From positions 1 through 42,021 of the forward strand of contig NZ_CAMXVC010000014.1 of NCBI RefSeq assembly GCF_947252345.1: a DNA stretch of 42,021 nucleotides, read 5' to 3'. The translations under genes and the position numbers were made by a program. Origin of the DNA: an uncultured Finegoldia sp. (lineage in GTDB: Bacteria > Bacillota > Clostridia > Tissierellales > Peptoniphilaceae). Positions 35,099 through 42,021 of the stretch are shown one piece after another (positions within the stretch are counted from its first letter, which is position 1; the number at the start of each line of letters is the position of its first letter). The notes under the pieces are model-generated. The model ran no database searches and had not been told where the DNA came from. It worked only from the letters and a program-made list of their open reading frames with translations.

Positions 35099-35170
35099 AA
35101 AAACTAGCTTTTAATTATGAGACCATCAAAATTAAAAATTTTGTGGTTTCCTCATCATAAGCTAGTTTTT
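35099..35170. terminator. Long bidirectional terminator hairpin between ftsH and mrp
   Basis: AAACTAGCTT/AAGCTAGTTT outer stem, then TTATGAG/CTCAT-c-ATAA and ACCA-t-CAAAATT/AATTTTG-TGGT inner stems, about 70 bases with small bulges. T runs follow on both strands (TTTTTT), serving the convergent ftsH and mrp genes. Confidence 0.85.
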
Positions 35171-35175
35171 TCGTT

Positions 35176-35958
35176 TTATAAGTTTTCTAATTTTTCAGTA
35201 ATATTTTCAAGATAATTTTTGTCAACCTCGCTTATCTTTCCAGTTTCGGTTAATCTTGAAATTTCCGGATTGATTGGAAGTTTACAAATAGTATCTATGT
35301 TTTCTTCATCGGCGATTTTTTCAACTGTGCTAGTTCCGAAAACCTCGATGTGTTTTCCGCAATCTGGACATTCCATATAGCTCATATTTTCGACCAGTCC
35401 AATTACTTTCTTGCCCATCATTTTCGCCATATGCAACGCTTTTTTGACGATTATTTCAACAAGTCCCGATGGAGACATAGCCACAACAATTCCTTTGATT
35501 GGAATAGATTGGAATACTGTCAATGGAACATCGCCAGTTCCCGGTGGCATATCTATGAACAAATAATCCAAATCGCCCCAGTTAACATCTTGGTAAAATT
35601 GTTTAACAACTCCTGCAATTACTGGTCCTCTCCAAATAACTGCATCATCGTCTTTTGGTAGCATCAAATTCATTGATACGATTTTAATGCCTTCTGATGT
35701 CAAAACAGGATTTATGTGGCCCTCAGAGTCAGCTGTAGCTTTTTCTGTCAATCCGAAATATTTTGGAATAGATGGTCCTGTAATATCTCCATCCATTATT
35801 CCAACTTTGTATCCTTTTTTTGCCATTTCATTTGCCAGCAAACAAGTCACAAGGCTTTTTCCTACCCCGCCTTTTCCGCTTACGATACCAATTATATTTT
35901 TTATGTCGCTTCCCGTATTTGATTCAATCAAAAAATTAGGAACTTTTCTTTCTGTCAT
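35176..35958 (-). CDS. mrp: Mrp/ApbC-family Fe-S carrier P-loop ATPase
   Basis: The 260-residue protein has the deviant Walker A GKGGVGKS (28-35), IMDGDITGPSIPKYFG, DYLFIDMPPGTGD, and the CPDC pair that holds a bridging [4Fe-4S] cluster in ApbC/Nbp35 dimers. It carries clusters to apoproteins and is a plausible partner of the SUF system. The frame extends to 35997, but GGGGTGA and sequence similarity begin at the ATG at 35958. It follows ppk by about 48 bases and may be cotranscribed. Confidence 0.92.
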   Translation of the reverse strand: MTERKVPNFLIESNTGSDIKNIIGIVSGKGGVGKSLVTCLLANEMAKKGYKVGIMDGDITGPSIPKYFGLTEKATADSEGHINPVLTSEGIKIVSMNLMLPKDDDAVIWRGPVIAGVVKQFYQDVNWGDLDYLFIDMPPGTGDVPLTVFQSIPIKGIVVAMSPSGLVEIIVKKALHMAKMMGKKVIGLVENMSYMECPDCGKHIEVFGTSTVEKIADEENIDTICKLPINPEISRLTETGKISEVDKNYLENITEKLENL

Positions 35959-36005
35959 AATTTCACCCCATTTAAAATTATATTTAAATATTCTCACACT
36001 TTTAA

Positions 36006-38195
36006 TTATCGTGTCAAGTTTTTGAAGAAATTTTTGATTTTATTGAACAAATTATTTTCCTTTTCTTTGTTGAAATTTCCGCTACTATCGTCCGCTTTTA
36101 AATTATTATTCAACAACCTATTTTCAATTTTATAATTTGTGGATTTGGCTGCATCTTCCTTCGCAATTTTTATCAAAACTTCTTGGGCTATTTCTCCGTT
36201 TCTTTTTTCGACTTTTGAGTAGCTCTTATCAGAATTTAATTTTCTCATCTTCATATCGTCATCAAACATTATATCCATAAACCTCAAAATTCTGTGTTTA
36301 ATAAATTCATCGTATATTGGAACTGCGACCTCAACTCTTTTTCTGATATTTCTCGTCATAAAATCAGCAGATGAAATGAACAACTTACAATCATCGCTTT
36401 TCCCAAACTGATAAACTCTATGATGTTCCAAAAACCTTCCGACAATTTGATACACATTGATGTTTTCTGTCTTTGCTTTTATTCCGGGAACCAAACAGCA
36501 AATCCCCCTCACCAACAAGTCAATCTTCACGCCTTTTTGAGATGCGAAGGCCAACTTATCTATCAATTTTCTATCAGAAATCGAGTTCATTTTTAATCTT
36601 ATATATCCGTCTTCGCAATTAATTGCCCTTTCTATTTGTTCATCTATTAACTTGTCCAAGCCCACTTGCATTGAGTGAGGGCTTACCATCAAATGCTTGT
36701 ATTTTCCGTCAATGTTTCCTATCAAGAAATTGTCGAATAATTCCTTCGCATCTGCTCCTATCTCTTGATTAGCTGTCATCAGTGAAAAATCAGCGTACAA
36801 TTTGGATGTCTTTTCATTGTAGTTGCCAGTACCGATTTGAGTCAAATATGAAATCTTGTTATCTTTAATTCTGGTAATCAAGCAAACTTTCGAATGGCAT
36901 TTGTAATGGTCAAACCCGTAAATTATTCTGCAGCCAGCATTTTCCAATCGAGATGACCACAAAATATTATTTTCCTCGTCAAATCTGGCTCTTAATTCCA
37001 TAAGCACCACCACCTCTTTGCCATTTTCACAAGCCTTTATAAGAGCTTTGGTGATTGCAGAATCACTAGCCAACCTGTAAATTGTGATTTTGATTGAAAC
37101 AACGGAATCATCCTCAGCTGCCTCATTCAAAAGCCTGATGAAAGGCTCGATAGACTCATAGGGAAAAGACAACAACAAATCCCTGTCGTATATTTGCTCT
37201 ACAACCGATTTATCACTTCTAATCATAGAAGATTGTTGTGGCGAAAAATCTTCATAGGTGAACTTTTTGATTATTTCTTTTGGCATATCATATACAAAAT
37301 CAAAAATAAAACCACATCTCATCGGACTTTTTGTTACAAATAGCCTATTTTCATCCAAATTTAGATTCTTCAACAAAAAATTCCTTGTTTCGTCATCAGG
37401 ATACTCGTTAATCTCTAGCCTTACAGGTCTCAATCTTTTTCTTAGTTTAATCATTTTCTTCACATAATCTCTGAAGTCATCATCCAATTCCAAATCCTCA
37501 TCGTCATACTCAATATCAGCATTTCTAGTTACAGAAAGTATGTACTTTGACTTGCAATCATAATTGTCGAAAACCTCCTGACCAAACTCTTTTATAATAT
37601 CTTCTATCAAAACTATTTTTGTATCAGATAATTTAAAATACCTCTTGACCCTATCCGGCACTTGAATTAGACCCATAAACTGCTTATTGTTTTTTAAACG
37701 AGATACCAACTGAAACAAAACAACAATACAAAGATTCGGTATTTGTGGAAAAGGATGAACTCTGTCAACGATTTGAAAACTCAAAATCGGAGCCAACGTT
37801 GAATTGAAATAGTAATGCACCAGTCTTTTTTCCTTCTCATCCAACTCATCAACACGACTAATACTTACCTCCTCATTTCTCAAATCCGAAATCAATTCAT
37901 AAAAAGTCTCATCTTTTTTTGAATACAAATCCCTAGAATGTTCCATTATAGAATCCAACTGTTGCTTTGCACTCATCATAGATTTGTTATCGATAATCTT
38001 CTTTTTCATATCGTTTAAATCGGTAAGGCTTCCAACTCTGACCATAAAAAACTCATCGAAATTAGTGTCAAAAATTGAGAAAAACTTCAACCTCTCAAAC
38101 AACTCTACGCTCTTATCATTAGCCTCCTCCAACACTCTTTCATTAAATTTCAACCAAGACAATTCCCTATTTTGGGTATACGAAATATCGTTCAT
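36006..38195 (-). CDS. ppk1: Polyphosphate kinase 1
   Basis: The 729-residue protein has the PPK1 layout: an N-terminal helical domain (YTQNRELSWLKFNERVLEEA), middle and two PLD-like C-terminal domains with the HSKVCLI and HHRVYQFG histidine motifs; the first holds the autophosphorylated His. It transfers ATP gamma-phosphate onto polyphosphate. A charged low-complexity tail of about 40 residues follows. It starts one base after the ppx stop, with AGGGGAT lying inside the ppx end. Confidence 0.96.
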   Translation of the reverse strand: MNDISYTQNRELSWLKFNERVLEEANDKSVELFERLKFFSIFDTNFDEFFMVRVGSLTDLNDMKKKIIDNKSMMSAKQQLDSIMEHSRDLYSKKDETFYELISDLRNEEVSISRVDELDEKEKRLVHYYFNSTLAPILSFQIVDRVHPFPQIPNLCIVVLFQLVSRLKNNKQFMGLIQVPDRVKRYFKLSDTKIVLIEDIIKEFGQEVFDNYDCKSKYILSVTRNADIEYDDEDLELDDDFRDYVKKMIKLRKRLRPVRLEINEYPDDETRNFLLKNLNLDENRLFVTKSPMRCGFIFDFVYDMPKEIIKKFTYEDFSPQQSSMIRSDKSVVEQIYDRDLLLSFPYESIEPFIRLLNEAAEDDSVVSIKITIYRLASDSAITKALIKACENGKEVVVLMELRARFDEENNILWSSRLENAGCRIIYGFDHYKCHSKVCLITRIKDNKISYLTQIGTGNYNEKTSKLYADFSLMTANQEIGADAKELFDNFLIGNIDGKYKHLMVSPHSMQVGLDKLIDEQIERAINCEDGYIRLKMNSISDRKLIDKLAFASQKGVKIDLLVRGICCLVPGIKAKTENINVYQIVGRFLEHHRVYQFGKSDDCKLFISSADFMTRNIRKRVEVAVPIYDEFIKHRILRFMDIMFDDDMKMRKLNSDKSYSKVEKRNGEIAQEVLIKIAKEDAAKSTNYKIENRLLNNNLKADDSSGNFNKEKENNLFNKIKNFFKNLTR

Positions 38196-38196
38196 A

Positions 38197-39096
38197 CTAT
38201 CCCCTTTTCAAAATCTTGTGATACACAAATCCTTCTCTAATCCCCGTCATACTAACCCTTATAATATCAGCATAAAAATACTTTGCAATCCTGTACAAAA
38301 TAATCATCCCCGGAATTAAAGTGTGAATCCTGTCAGCCTTGACTTTCAAAATCAAGTGCATCTTGTCGCGCTCAGTCATATCTATCAGTTTCTTAATCAG
38401 CTGCTTCAAGCCATCCATAGTTATAATAACATTGCAAGACTCCTTATCATAAAAATCATTGTAAAGTTTCAAACACGCCCTCGCAGAGCCACCAACAGCA
38501 CACAAAATATCGTAATGCTTTCTATTCATATTATTTGACGCAAGCATCAATTTTATGTCATCTTCAAGCAATTTCTTCTCGTCAGCGCTTATGAACAAAT
38601 CCCTTGAAAATCTTTCGAAAGCAACCAAAGAACCGATATTCAAACTGCAAGACTTCACAACCTTTCCCTGTTCAAAAACTACAATCTCGCTACTTCCGCC
38701 GCCAATATCCGTCAAAATCCCTGATTTTGAATCAATCCCAGCGCCCAAAAACGACAACTTTGCTTCCTCTTCACCGCTAATAATTTCAATATCCATACCC
38801 ACTTCAGTTCGAACTCTCTCTATTATTTCACGCCTGTTGCAAGAATTTCTAATAGAAGCTGTCGCAATAGCATAGGTATGTGAAATATCTTCAAAATTGG
38901 AAATCAAATTTTTAAAATCTCTCAAAGTATTTATCAACTTTTGAATTCCCTTTTCGTTCATAATCCCCTTTTTCATAAAAGCCGCAAGCGATGCCGCACT
39001 CTTTTCATTGAAAAGATTTTTAACACTCTCACCATTTACCTTGTAAACAGATAATCTTATTGTATTTGAACCAATATCTATAACCGCATAAATCAT
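38197..39096 (-). CDS. ppx: Ppx/GppA-family exopolyphosphatase
   Basis: The 299-residue protein is the ASKHA-fold N-terminal Ppx/GppA domain only: AVIDIGSNTIRLSVY, TASIRNSCNRREII, EIISGEEEAKLSFLG, the ILTDIGGGSSEIV phosphate loop and AVGGSARAC. It lacks the C-terminal HD domain of E. coli PPX, a short form common in Firmicutes. It hydrolyses polyphosphate or pppGpp; the ppx-ppk operon favours polyphosphate. AGAGGTG precedes the ATG. Confidence 0.94.
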   Translation of the reverse strand: MIYAVIDIGSNTIRLSVYKVNGESVKNLFNEKSAASLAAFMKKGIMNEKGIQKLINTLRDFKNLISNFEDISHTYAIATASIRNSCNRREIIERVRTEVGMDIEIISGEEEAKLSFLGAGIDSKSGILTDIGGGSSEIVVFEQGKVVKSCSLNIGSLVAFERFSRDLFISADEKKLLEDDIKLMLASNNMNRKHYDILCAVGGSARACLKLYNDFYDKESCNVIITMDGLKQLIKKLIDMTERDKMHLILKVKADRIHTLIPGMIILYRIAKYFYADIIRVSMTGIREGFVYHKILKRG

Positions 39097-39115
39097 TGAA
39101 ACACCTCTTAATTTA

Positions 39116-39143
39116 ATTTTACTATATTTTATCAGCTTGTCTA
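39116..39143 (-). promoter_or_regulatory. Promoter of the ppx-ppk operon
   Basis: Minus strand TAGACA (39138-39143), 16-base spacer, TAAAAT (39116-39121), 20 bases before the ppx start codon. Confidence 0.5.
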
Positions 39144-39211
39144 ATTAATTCGCAAAATAATTTCTTTTTGTTTTTTAATATTTTTAATAAAATCTAACAA
39201 AATTTTAAAAT

Positions 39212-39237
39212 GTTTAATAAATAATGTTACTGGGTAT
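39212..39237 (+). promoter_or_regulatory. SigB-like promoter of the glsB-like gene
   Basis: GTTTAA (39212-39217), 14-base spacer, GGGTAT (39232-39237), matching the Gram-positive general-stress sigma-B consensus (GTTTAA-N12-15-GGGTAT) exactly. The start codon is 45 bases downstream. Confidence 0.6.
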
Positions 39238-39281
39238 AAATACAAAGTAGTAAATTATGATATTTTAAGGAGGTATTATAA

Positions 39282-39533
39282 ATGGGATTTATTTCATGGA
39301 TTATAGTAGGAGCATTGGCAGGATGGATAGCTTCGAAAATAACTGGCAACGACAAAAGTATGGGAGCAGGAGCTAACATAATATGCGGAATCGTTGGTGC
39401 AATAATCGGTGGTTGGGTGATGAGTTTCTTCGGAAAAAGCGGAGTAACTGGATTCAACCTATACAGCGTAATTGTTTCAATAATTGGTTCAGTAATTTTA
39501 CTTTCGGTAATCAACAAAATCAAAAGCAAATAA
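39282..39533 (+). CDS. GlsB/YeaQ/YmgE-family stress-response membrane protein
   Basis: The 83-residue transglycosylase-associated protein has three hydrophobic glycine-rich segments: WIIVGALAGWIASKITG, then NIICGIVGAIIGGWVM and YSVIVSIIGSVILLSVINK. Proteins of this family are small membrane proteins of unclear function, frequently stress-induced. GGAGG lies before the ATG. It is a single gene with its own terminator and a SigB-like promoter. Confidence 0.9.
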   Translation: MGFISWIIVGALAGWIASKITGNDKSMGAGANIICGIVGAIIGGWVMSFFGKSGVTGFNLYSVIVSIIGSVILLSVINKIKSK

Positions 39534-39550
39534 TTTAAAATGAATTTTGA

Positions 39551-39577
39551 GTGTGCAAATCTATGCACACTTTTTTA
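39551..39577 (+). terminator. Terminator of the glsB-like gene
   Basis: GTGTGCA/TGCACAC perfect stem with a six-base loop, followed by TTTTTTATTT, 17 bases past the stop. Confidence 0.92.
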
Positions 39578-39650
39578 TTTAATTAAGATAAAAAATCTTG
39601 AGATGTCTGGAATTTACAATTTTTCAATTCAAAATTCAAAAGTTTTCTAT

Positions 39651-39679
39651 TTGACAAAAGCTCGATATCATATTATAAT
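39651..39679 (+). promoter_or_regulatory. Consensus promoter of the tRNA-Ser/SRP RNA transcript
   Basis: TTGACA (39651-39656), 17-base spacer and TATAAT (39674-39679), a perfect vegetative promoter, 18 bases before tRNA-Ser. Confidence 0.9.
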
Positions 39680-39696
39680 TTAGAAATATGATATAT

Positions 39697-39787
39697 GGAG
39701 AGTTGTCCGAGTTGGCCGAAGGAGCATGATTGGAAATCATGTAAACACTAACGTGTTTCAAGGGTTCGAATCCCTTATTCTCCGCCA
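39697..39787 (+). tRNA. tRNA-Ser (anticodon GGA)
   Basis: Acceptor GGAGAGT pairs with ATTCTCC. The anticodon arm CATGA-TTGGAAA-TCATG gives anticodon GGA (reads UCC/UCU). A long variable arm (AACACTAACGTGTT region) marks a class II tRNA, and GGTTCGAATCC is the T arm. CCA is encoded at 39785-39787. It directly abuts the SRP RNA. Confidence 0.96.
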
Positions 39788-40049
39788 TGCACTAGATGGG
39801 GAATTAGCGATGCCCTGTAACCTGCAATCGCTACAGCAGGATTGAATCCCCGAGCGAGGTATTAATCGTGATGGTATGAACTTAAAAAGTGGTGTTGAGA
39901 AGTGGGTCTCACGCAACAGAAACCTGTGAACCTGGTCAGGACCGGAAGGTAGCAGCCATAAGCAGTCATTTCTGTGTGATGTGAGGGTGCCTATTTTGAG
40001 CTAACTATTAAGAATCGCCACTGCTTTTATTAACAGACTCGGGTGTGCT
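39788..40049 (+). ncRNA. ffs: Signal recognition particle RNA (large Gram-positive type)
   Basis: The S domain shows the invariant core GTCAGGACCGGAAGG with its GGAA tetraloop and AGCAG. The 5' part (39797-39850) holds a Bacillus-type Alu domain with GGGGAATTAGCGATGCCCTG, the TGTAAC loop motif and closing CCCC. The 5' GCAC pairs with GTGTGC at the 3' end (about 40044-40049), giving a length near 262 bases. It begins immediately after the tRNA-Ser CCA and shares its promoter. Exact ends are estimated from pairing. Confidence 0.93.
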
Positions 40050-40054
40050 TACAT

Positions 40055-40086
40055 AAAAAATGCCAGATTTTCATCTGGCATTTTTG
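40055..40086 (+). terminator. Terminator of the tRNA-Ser/SRP RNA transcript
   Basis: TGCCAGA/TCTGGCA stem (40061-40080) extended by an A/T stretch, followed by TTTTTG. Confidence 0.93.
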
Positions 40087-40240
40087 TTTATAACTTTTAA
40101 ATAATTTTATTTTTAAATTTTCTTATTTTCAATTTTTCAGATTATTTTTATTTTATTTATTACCCGTTAATTTTAATTAGTATTCAGACGTGACTTATTT
40201 TCATCTCAATTTGTTACCTACAAAACTTATTTTACAAAAT

Positions 40241-40268
40241 AAAAAACACCACTTTCGTGATGTTTTTT
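40241..40268 (-). terminator. Terminator of the AGCS symporter gene
   Basis: AAAAAACA-C-CAC/GTG-A-TGTTTTTT hairpin with a TTTC loop, 28 bases past the stop, with a T-rich 3' arm on the minus strand. The AT-rich stretch between it and 40087 holds nothing else recognisable. Confidence 0.7.
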
Positions 40269-40296
40269 ATCTCTTATAAATAAATCTTGTATTATT

Positions 40297-41685
40297 TTAT
40301 AATGAACCTTCTTTACCATTTGTTTCAAAATGTAAGCTCATATTCTTAACGTGTTTATGAAGCATAATGATAGCTATAATGTTAGGGATTACCATTAGTG
40401 AGTTAGTAAGGTCAGCTGTGTTCCATACTAAGTCTACTTCTTGTAATGAACCAGCAACGATACATAATAATACTAATATTCTGTAAGGCCACAAACCTTT
40501 ATGACCGAACAAGAATCTGATATTTGTTTCTCCGAAATAGTACCAACCAACGATTGTAGTGAATGCGAAGAATCCTAATGCTACTGCAAGAAGAACTGTT
40601 CCTGCAGGTCCAAAAGCGATTGTAAATGCTTTTTGAGTAACCAATGCACCGTTCAATCCTGGTAATTTCCAAGCTCCAGTTACTAAAATCATAAGAGCTG
40701 TTACTGTACAAATAACGATTGTATCGATGAATACACCAACCATAGCTGTGTAACCTTGTAATACAGGGTGAGCTACATGAGCTGTAGCGTGAGCGTGAGG
40801 TGTAGAACCCATACCAGCTTCGTTAGAGAATAATCCTCTTCCAACACCTTTAGCTGCTGCTACTTTAATTGTGATACCTAATGCACCACCAAGAGCTGCT
40901 TGTGGATTAAATGCTGCTTCAAATATAAGTTTGAATGCTGGAATAATTTGATCATTAAATTTAACCATCATAATTATAGCTGCTATTATATAGATAATTG
41001 CCATAAATGGAACTACTAATTGTGCAAAGTTTGCAATTCTCTTGATACCACCGATGAATACTCCACCAGCTAAAACTGCAACGATTATACCAACTATGAT
41101 TGGGTTGATTTTCCCGCCAGTAGCTGCTACAACGCTTGTTGCGATTGAGTTGGATTGTACGATGTTACCAACGAAACCTAATGCAATTACGATTAATATT
41201 GCAAATGCACCCGCCATAAATTTTGCTAATCCAGGATGTTTTGGTCCGATACCATTTTTAATGTAGTAAGCTGGACCTCCGACGAAGTTACCTTCATCGT
41301 CTTTTTCTCTAAATTTTTGTGCCAAAACAGCTTCTGCAAATATTGTTGACATACCTAATATTGCTGCAAGCCACATCCAGAAGATAGCCCCTGGACCACC
41401 TGCGATAATAGCTGTTGCAACCCCTGCAACGTTACCTGTACCTACTTGTGCTGCAATAGCTACTGCCAATGCTTGGAAAGAAGATACTCCGTCTTCAGAT
41501 GATTTTTCTTTAGAGAAAATACCACCAAATGTTTGTTTGAATGCTGCACCTAATTTTCTGAATTGAACTCCCTTTGTGTAGATAGTGTAGAAAATACCAC
41601 AACCTAAAAGTGCAATCAACAAAATGTTGTTACTTAGAAAACCGTTAATGGATACTATCATATCGTTTAAAGCTTTTTGATCCAT
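40297..41685 (-). CDS. AGCS-family alanine/glycine:cation symporter
   Basis: The 462-residue protein has about 11 membrane segments and the AGCS signature (VAAQVGTGNVAGVATAI region), followed by GGPGAIFWMW, KEDDEGNFVGGPAYYI-type loop, the GVGRGLFSNEAGMGSTPHAHA motif and WYYFGE. It imports alanine or glycine with Na+ or H+, which could feed the glycine cleavage genes of this genome. AGGAGG precedes the ATG. It is monocistronic with a long leader (41686-41884). Confidence 0.94.
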   Translation of the reverse strand: MDQKALNDMIVSINGFLSNNILLIALLGCGIFYTIYTKGVQFRKLGAAFKQTFGGIFSKEKSSEDGVSSFQALAVAIAAQVGTGNVAGVATAIIAGGPGAIFWMWLAAILGMSTIFAEAVLAQKFREKDDEGNFVGGPAYYIKNGIGPKHPGLAKFMAGAFAILIVIALGFVGNIVQSNSIATSVVAATGGKINPIIVGIIVAVLAGGVFIGGIKRIANFAQLVVPFMAIIYIIAAIIMMVKFNDQIIPAFKLIFEAAFNPQAALGGALGITIKVAAAKGVGRGLFSNEAGMGSTPHAHATAHVAHPVLQGYTAMVGVFIDTIVICTVTALMILVTGAWKLPGLNGALVTQKAFTIAFGPAGTVLLAVALGFFAFTTIVGWYYFGETNIRFLFGHKGLWPYRILVLLCIVAGSLQEVDLVWNTADLTNSLMVIPNIIAIIMLHKHVKNMSLHFETNGKEGSL

Positions 41686-42021
41686 ATCTTTTCCTCCTTA
41701 AATTTTTTGAGATATTTGAAAACCTTTATTGTGATTATAATATGATACAACAAATCTTCTCAAAATTTGTTTTAATCAAGCATTCTATTATATGCACTCC
41801 TGGATTATTATGATAATAAATACTAATGCCTGACTAAGTAAGTCTAACTAAACCACTTCTATGAAAATCTTTTCATATCTCTTAATATCATTATACTATG
41901 TTTTTATAAAAAATCAACTATTTTACTAAAATTTTTAATACTTTAACAAGGTTTATAGATTTTTTGTCAATTATATCGCTTATTTCTGCTGTTTCGACGT
42001 ATTAAATTTCTGAATTATTTT
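41686..42021 (-). promoter_or_regulatory. Promoter and about 200-nt leader of the AGCS symporter gene
   Basis: This gene-free stretch holds a minus-strand promoter, TTGATT (41912-41917), 16-base spacer, TATAAT (41890-41895), leaving roughly 200 bases before the start codon. The leader contains TATGAAAAGATTTTCATA (perfect palindrome, near 41858-41875), TTATTATCATAATAA (41805-41819) and AACAAAT/ATTTGTT arms. No glycine riboswitch core is visible. Beyond 41917 I see only AT-rich sequence. Confidence 0.45.

Noticed and set aside
39227..39568. 113-codon minus-strand frame opposite the glsB-like gene
   Set aside because: It is a shadow of the GlsB-like gene, which has the good ribosome site, promoter and terminator.
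41840..41880. Leader peptide (ATG AAA AGA TTT TCA TAG) in the AGCS leader
   Set aside because: Only five codons, without a good ribosome site and without alanine or glycine codons; it lies within the palindrome and is probably chance.
1..42021. CRISPR array, prophage, transposase or restriction system
   Set aside because: No regularly spaced repeats, integrase, IS ends or nuclease/methylase genes were found on either strand.

Overview
This window looks like the chromosome of a low-GC, Gram-positive anaerobe of the Firmicutes. The gene set fits a Finegoldia/Peptoniphilaceae-type coccus: SufCBDSU iron-sulfur assembly, a split GcvPA/GcvPB glycine cleavage system, formate-THF ligase, arginine deiminase pathway enzymes, a flavodiiron oxygen reductase, and a Gram-positive SRP RNA with an Alu domain. 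The species is an inference from gene content, AT-richness and strong AGGAGG-type ribosome binding sites. I see no phage genes, transposases, CRISPR array or rRNA. Most genes lie on the minus strand in compact operons, many ending in a clear intrinsic terminator.

Layout. 1-3.9 kb: a divergent unit of a LysR regulator and a DASS-family anion transporter followed by an archaeal-type phosphoglycerate mutase homologue. It is bounded on both sides by inverted copies of the same 42-bp terminator-like hairpin. 3.9-8.95 kb (minus): sufC-sufB-sufD-sufS-sufU. 8.97-10.7 kb: a small DUF4288-like protein and an HtrA protease. 10.8-16.5 kb (minus): gcvT-gcvH-gcvPA-gcvPB-lpdA, then fhs at 16.7-18.3 kb, whose promoter carries a perfect 7-1-7 Fur-type box. 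Together these connect glycine, formate and one-carbon folate metabolism. 18.6-21.4 kb (minus): a WalJ-like metallo-hydrolase, a TtcA-like tRNA thiolase and a flavodiiron protein. 21.5-22.8 kb: an O-antigen-ligase-like membrane protein. 23-25.1 kb (minus): arginine deiminase and ornithine carbamoyltransferase. 25.3-26.3 kb: a GNAT acetyltransferase (+) and a lipoprotein (-).

26.4-32.5 kb is one tightly packed eight-gene minus-strand operon. In transcription order it holds an unknown acidic protein, a ClC Cl-/H+ transporter, a DUF5711-like anchored protein, YedF, DUF3343, MscS, DUF951 and a GT2-GtrA fusion. It is transcribed divergently from a MarR regulator followed by FtsH (32.6-35.1 kb), and a nested palindrome lies between them. 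35.2-39.1 kb (minus): an Mrp/ApbC ATPase and a ppx-ppk polyphosphate operon. 39.2-40.1 kb (+): a GlsB-like stress membrane protein behind a SigB-like promoter, then tRNA-Ser(GGA) directly abutting the SRP RNA. 40.3-41.7 kb (minus): an AGCS alanine/glycine symporter with a roughly 200-nt structured leader.

Most of the window is ordinary housekeeping. The best leads are the hairpin-bounded LysR-DASS-apgM cassette (with Thr where apgM enzymes have their nucleophilic Ser), the MarR/FtsH and eight-gene divergent locus, the Fur box at fhs, and the SigB-type promoter at glsB.
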